This document shows positions 63,648 to 64,000 of a stretch of 64,000 nt of DNA, piece after piece. The translations under genes were made by a program, and so were the position numbers. The stretch is from Acidobacteriaceae bacterium. Its GTDB lineage: Bacteria > Acidobacteriota > Terriglobia > Terriglobales > Acidobacteriaceae. The DNA lies in contig JANXUC010000179.1 in assembly GCA_025352065.1 (NCBI GenBank), positions 34,682 through 98,681 on the forward strand, read 5' to 3'. How positions within the stretch are numbered: the first letter of the stretch is position 1; every line of letters begins with the position of its first letter. Below the pieces are notes generated by a model. It did not search any database and was not told the origin of the DNA. It was given only the letters and a program-made list of their open reading frames with translations.

Positions 63648-63745
63648 GGGGTTCAACAGATTGCTTCGCTCGTGCTTGGCGGCCCTGGCAAACGCAATCT
63701 AGCAAGCAGAACGTGTCTTGCAGCACGCACTGCCGGTTGAACCCC
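63648..63745 (+). ncRNA. structured, pseudoknotted RNA candidate upstream of exported-protein gene
   Basis: Nested pairing by eye: P1 GGGGTTCAAC/GTTGAACCCC (63648-63657 with 63736-63745, 10 bp perfect), P2 AGATTGC/GCAATCT (63658-63664 with 63694-63700, perfect and directly stacked on P1), P3 GCAAG/CTTGC (63702-63706 with 63717-63721), and a possible pseudoknot CGTGCT (63671-63676, in the P2 loop) with AGCACG (63722-63727). Two further short hairpins (CGCGCGC/GCGCGCG near 63763-63803 and CCCGCA/TGCGGG near 63825-63838) lie between it and the ATG at 63858. I cannot name the class; a riboswitch-like leader or a stand-alone RNA on either strand are both possible. The region from 63372 to 63647 has no other visible feature. 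Confidence 0.5.
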
Positions 63746-63857
63746 GCGCCAGCTATTGTAGGCCGCGCGCTCAAAAACGCAACTGTTTCGCGCGCGTGGT
63801 GCAACCGGGCCGCCCCAACCGATTCCCGCACTGCGGGAGAAAGAAAAGAGGAATATA

Positions 63858-64000
63858 TGAAACTGACGAAATTCGCAGCCCTGAGCCTCGCGCTCGCGAT
63901 GTCCACCAGCCTGTTCGCAGCCTCCTCCGGTTCATTGCATCTGACGCAGCCGGTGCAACTGAACGGAACGCAAATCCAGTCCGGCGATTACAAAGTGACC
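63858..64000 (+). CDS. exported protein, 5' part only (runs off the window)
   Basis: ATG 63858 with GAGG 4 nt upstream. Starts MKLTKFAALSLALAMSTSLFAAS, a signal peptide, then SGSLHLTQPVQLNGTQIQSGDYKVT and is cut by the window end. Such small secreted beta-rich proteins occur in many acidobacterial genomes; function unknown. A structured leader lies 112 nt upstream. Confidence 0.85.

Noticed and set aside
63448..63906. 152-codon minus-strand frame at the right end
   Set aside because: It runs antisense over the structured RNA candidate and the signal-peptide gene, with no family-like sequence.

Overview
The window looks like an origin-proximal chromosomal segment of an Acidobacteriota member, probably class Terriglobia (Koribacter/Terriglobus-like). 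The phylum call rests on gene content and style: winged-helix/TPR regulator, subtilase with a W-G-N-rich heptad tail, Tat-exported amidase and cupins, M13 and S9 peptidases, CADD-like protein, and very abundant small palindromic repeats between genes. It is an inference, not a database result. Replication and segregation genes are present: dnaA (39.1 kb), dnaN (40.8 kb), gyrB (43.9 kb), gyrA (21.1-23.7 kb, minus), mnmG (13.3 kb), rsmG (1.3-2.0 kb, minus) and a cluster of five parS sites at 56-661. parA/parB are not in the window and probably lie just left of it.

Layout. 0-1.3 kb: parS cluster and non-coding DNA. 1.3-9.8 kb: minus-strand run of rsmG, an MBL-fold hydrolase, an S9 dipeptidyl peptidase, an SGNH hydrolase, an M13 metallopeptidase and an RlmI-type methyltransferase. 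9.8-11.2 kb: a VapBC-type module plus an unknown gene. 11.2-13.2 kb: coiled-coil zinc-ribbon protein and CADD-like protein. 13.3-18.8 kb: mnmG carrying in-frame palindromic insertions, two exported thioredoxin-fold proteins, and a DUF4034-like lipoprotein broken by one frameshift. 18.8-21.1 kb: a predicted selenocysteine peroxiredoxin, two divergent cupins and a cyclase-family hydrolase. 21.1-23.7 kb: gyrA. 24.1-29.7 kb: a regulator/amidase pair with eroded duplicate fragments. 29.8-38.7 kb: frameshifted subtilase, integrase relic, rhomboid-TPR protein, methyltransferase and a membrane glycosyltransferase-like protein. 39.1-46.6 kb: dnaA, candidate oriC, dnaN, mscL, gyrB. 46.6-48.3 kb: HEPN module and HigBA/RelE-type module. 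48.5-54.9 kb: hsp20, clpB, P-loop kinase, DnaC-like ATPase, HU, rpmE. 55.1-64 kb: second VapBC module, dusB, SET-domain protein, ispD-ispF, PIN/TRAM protein, quinone oxidoreductase, and the start of an exported protein preceded by a structured, pseudoknotted RNA candidate.

How the genes relate. Most are housekeeping genes in short operons or alone. ispD-ispF (MEP isoprenoid pathway) and the overlapping toxin-antitoxin pairs are the clearest co-transcribed units. The protein-quality genes hsp20 and clpB are adjacent but separated by a strong terminator.

Most notable: (1) an in-frame TGA exactly at the peroxidatic-Cys codon of a peroxiredoxin, followed by a SECIS-like hairpin; (2) palindromic repeats of intergenic families inserted in frame in mnmG and dusB; (3) five parS copies with REP-like hairpins between them; (4) a nested-stem and pseudoknot RNA candidate at 63.65-63.75 kb; (5) a tandem duplication relic at 24.7-29 kb.
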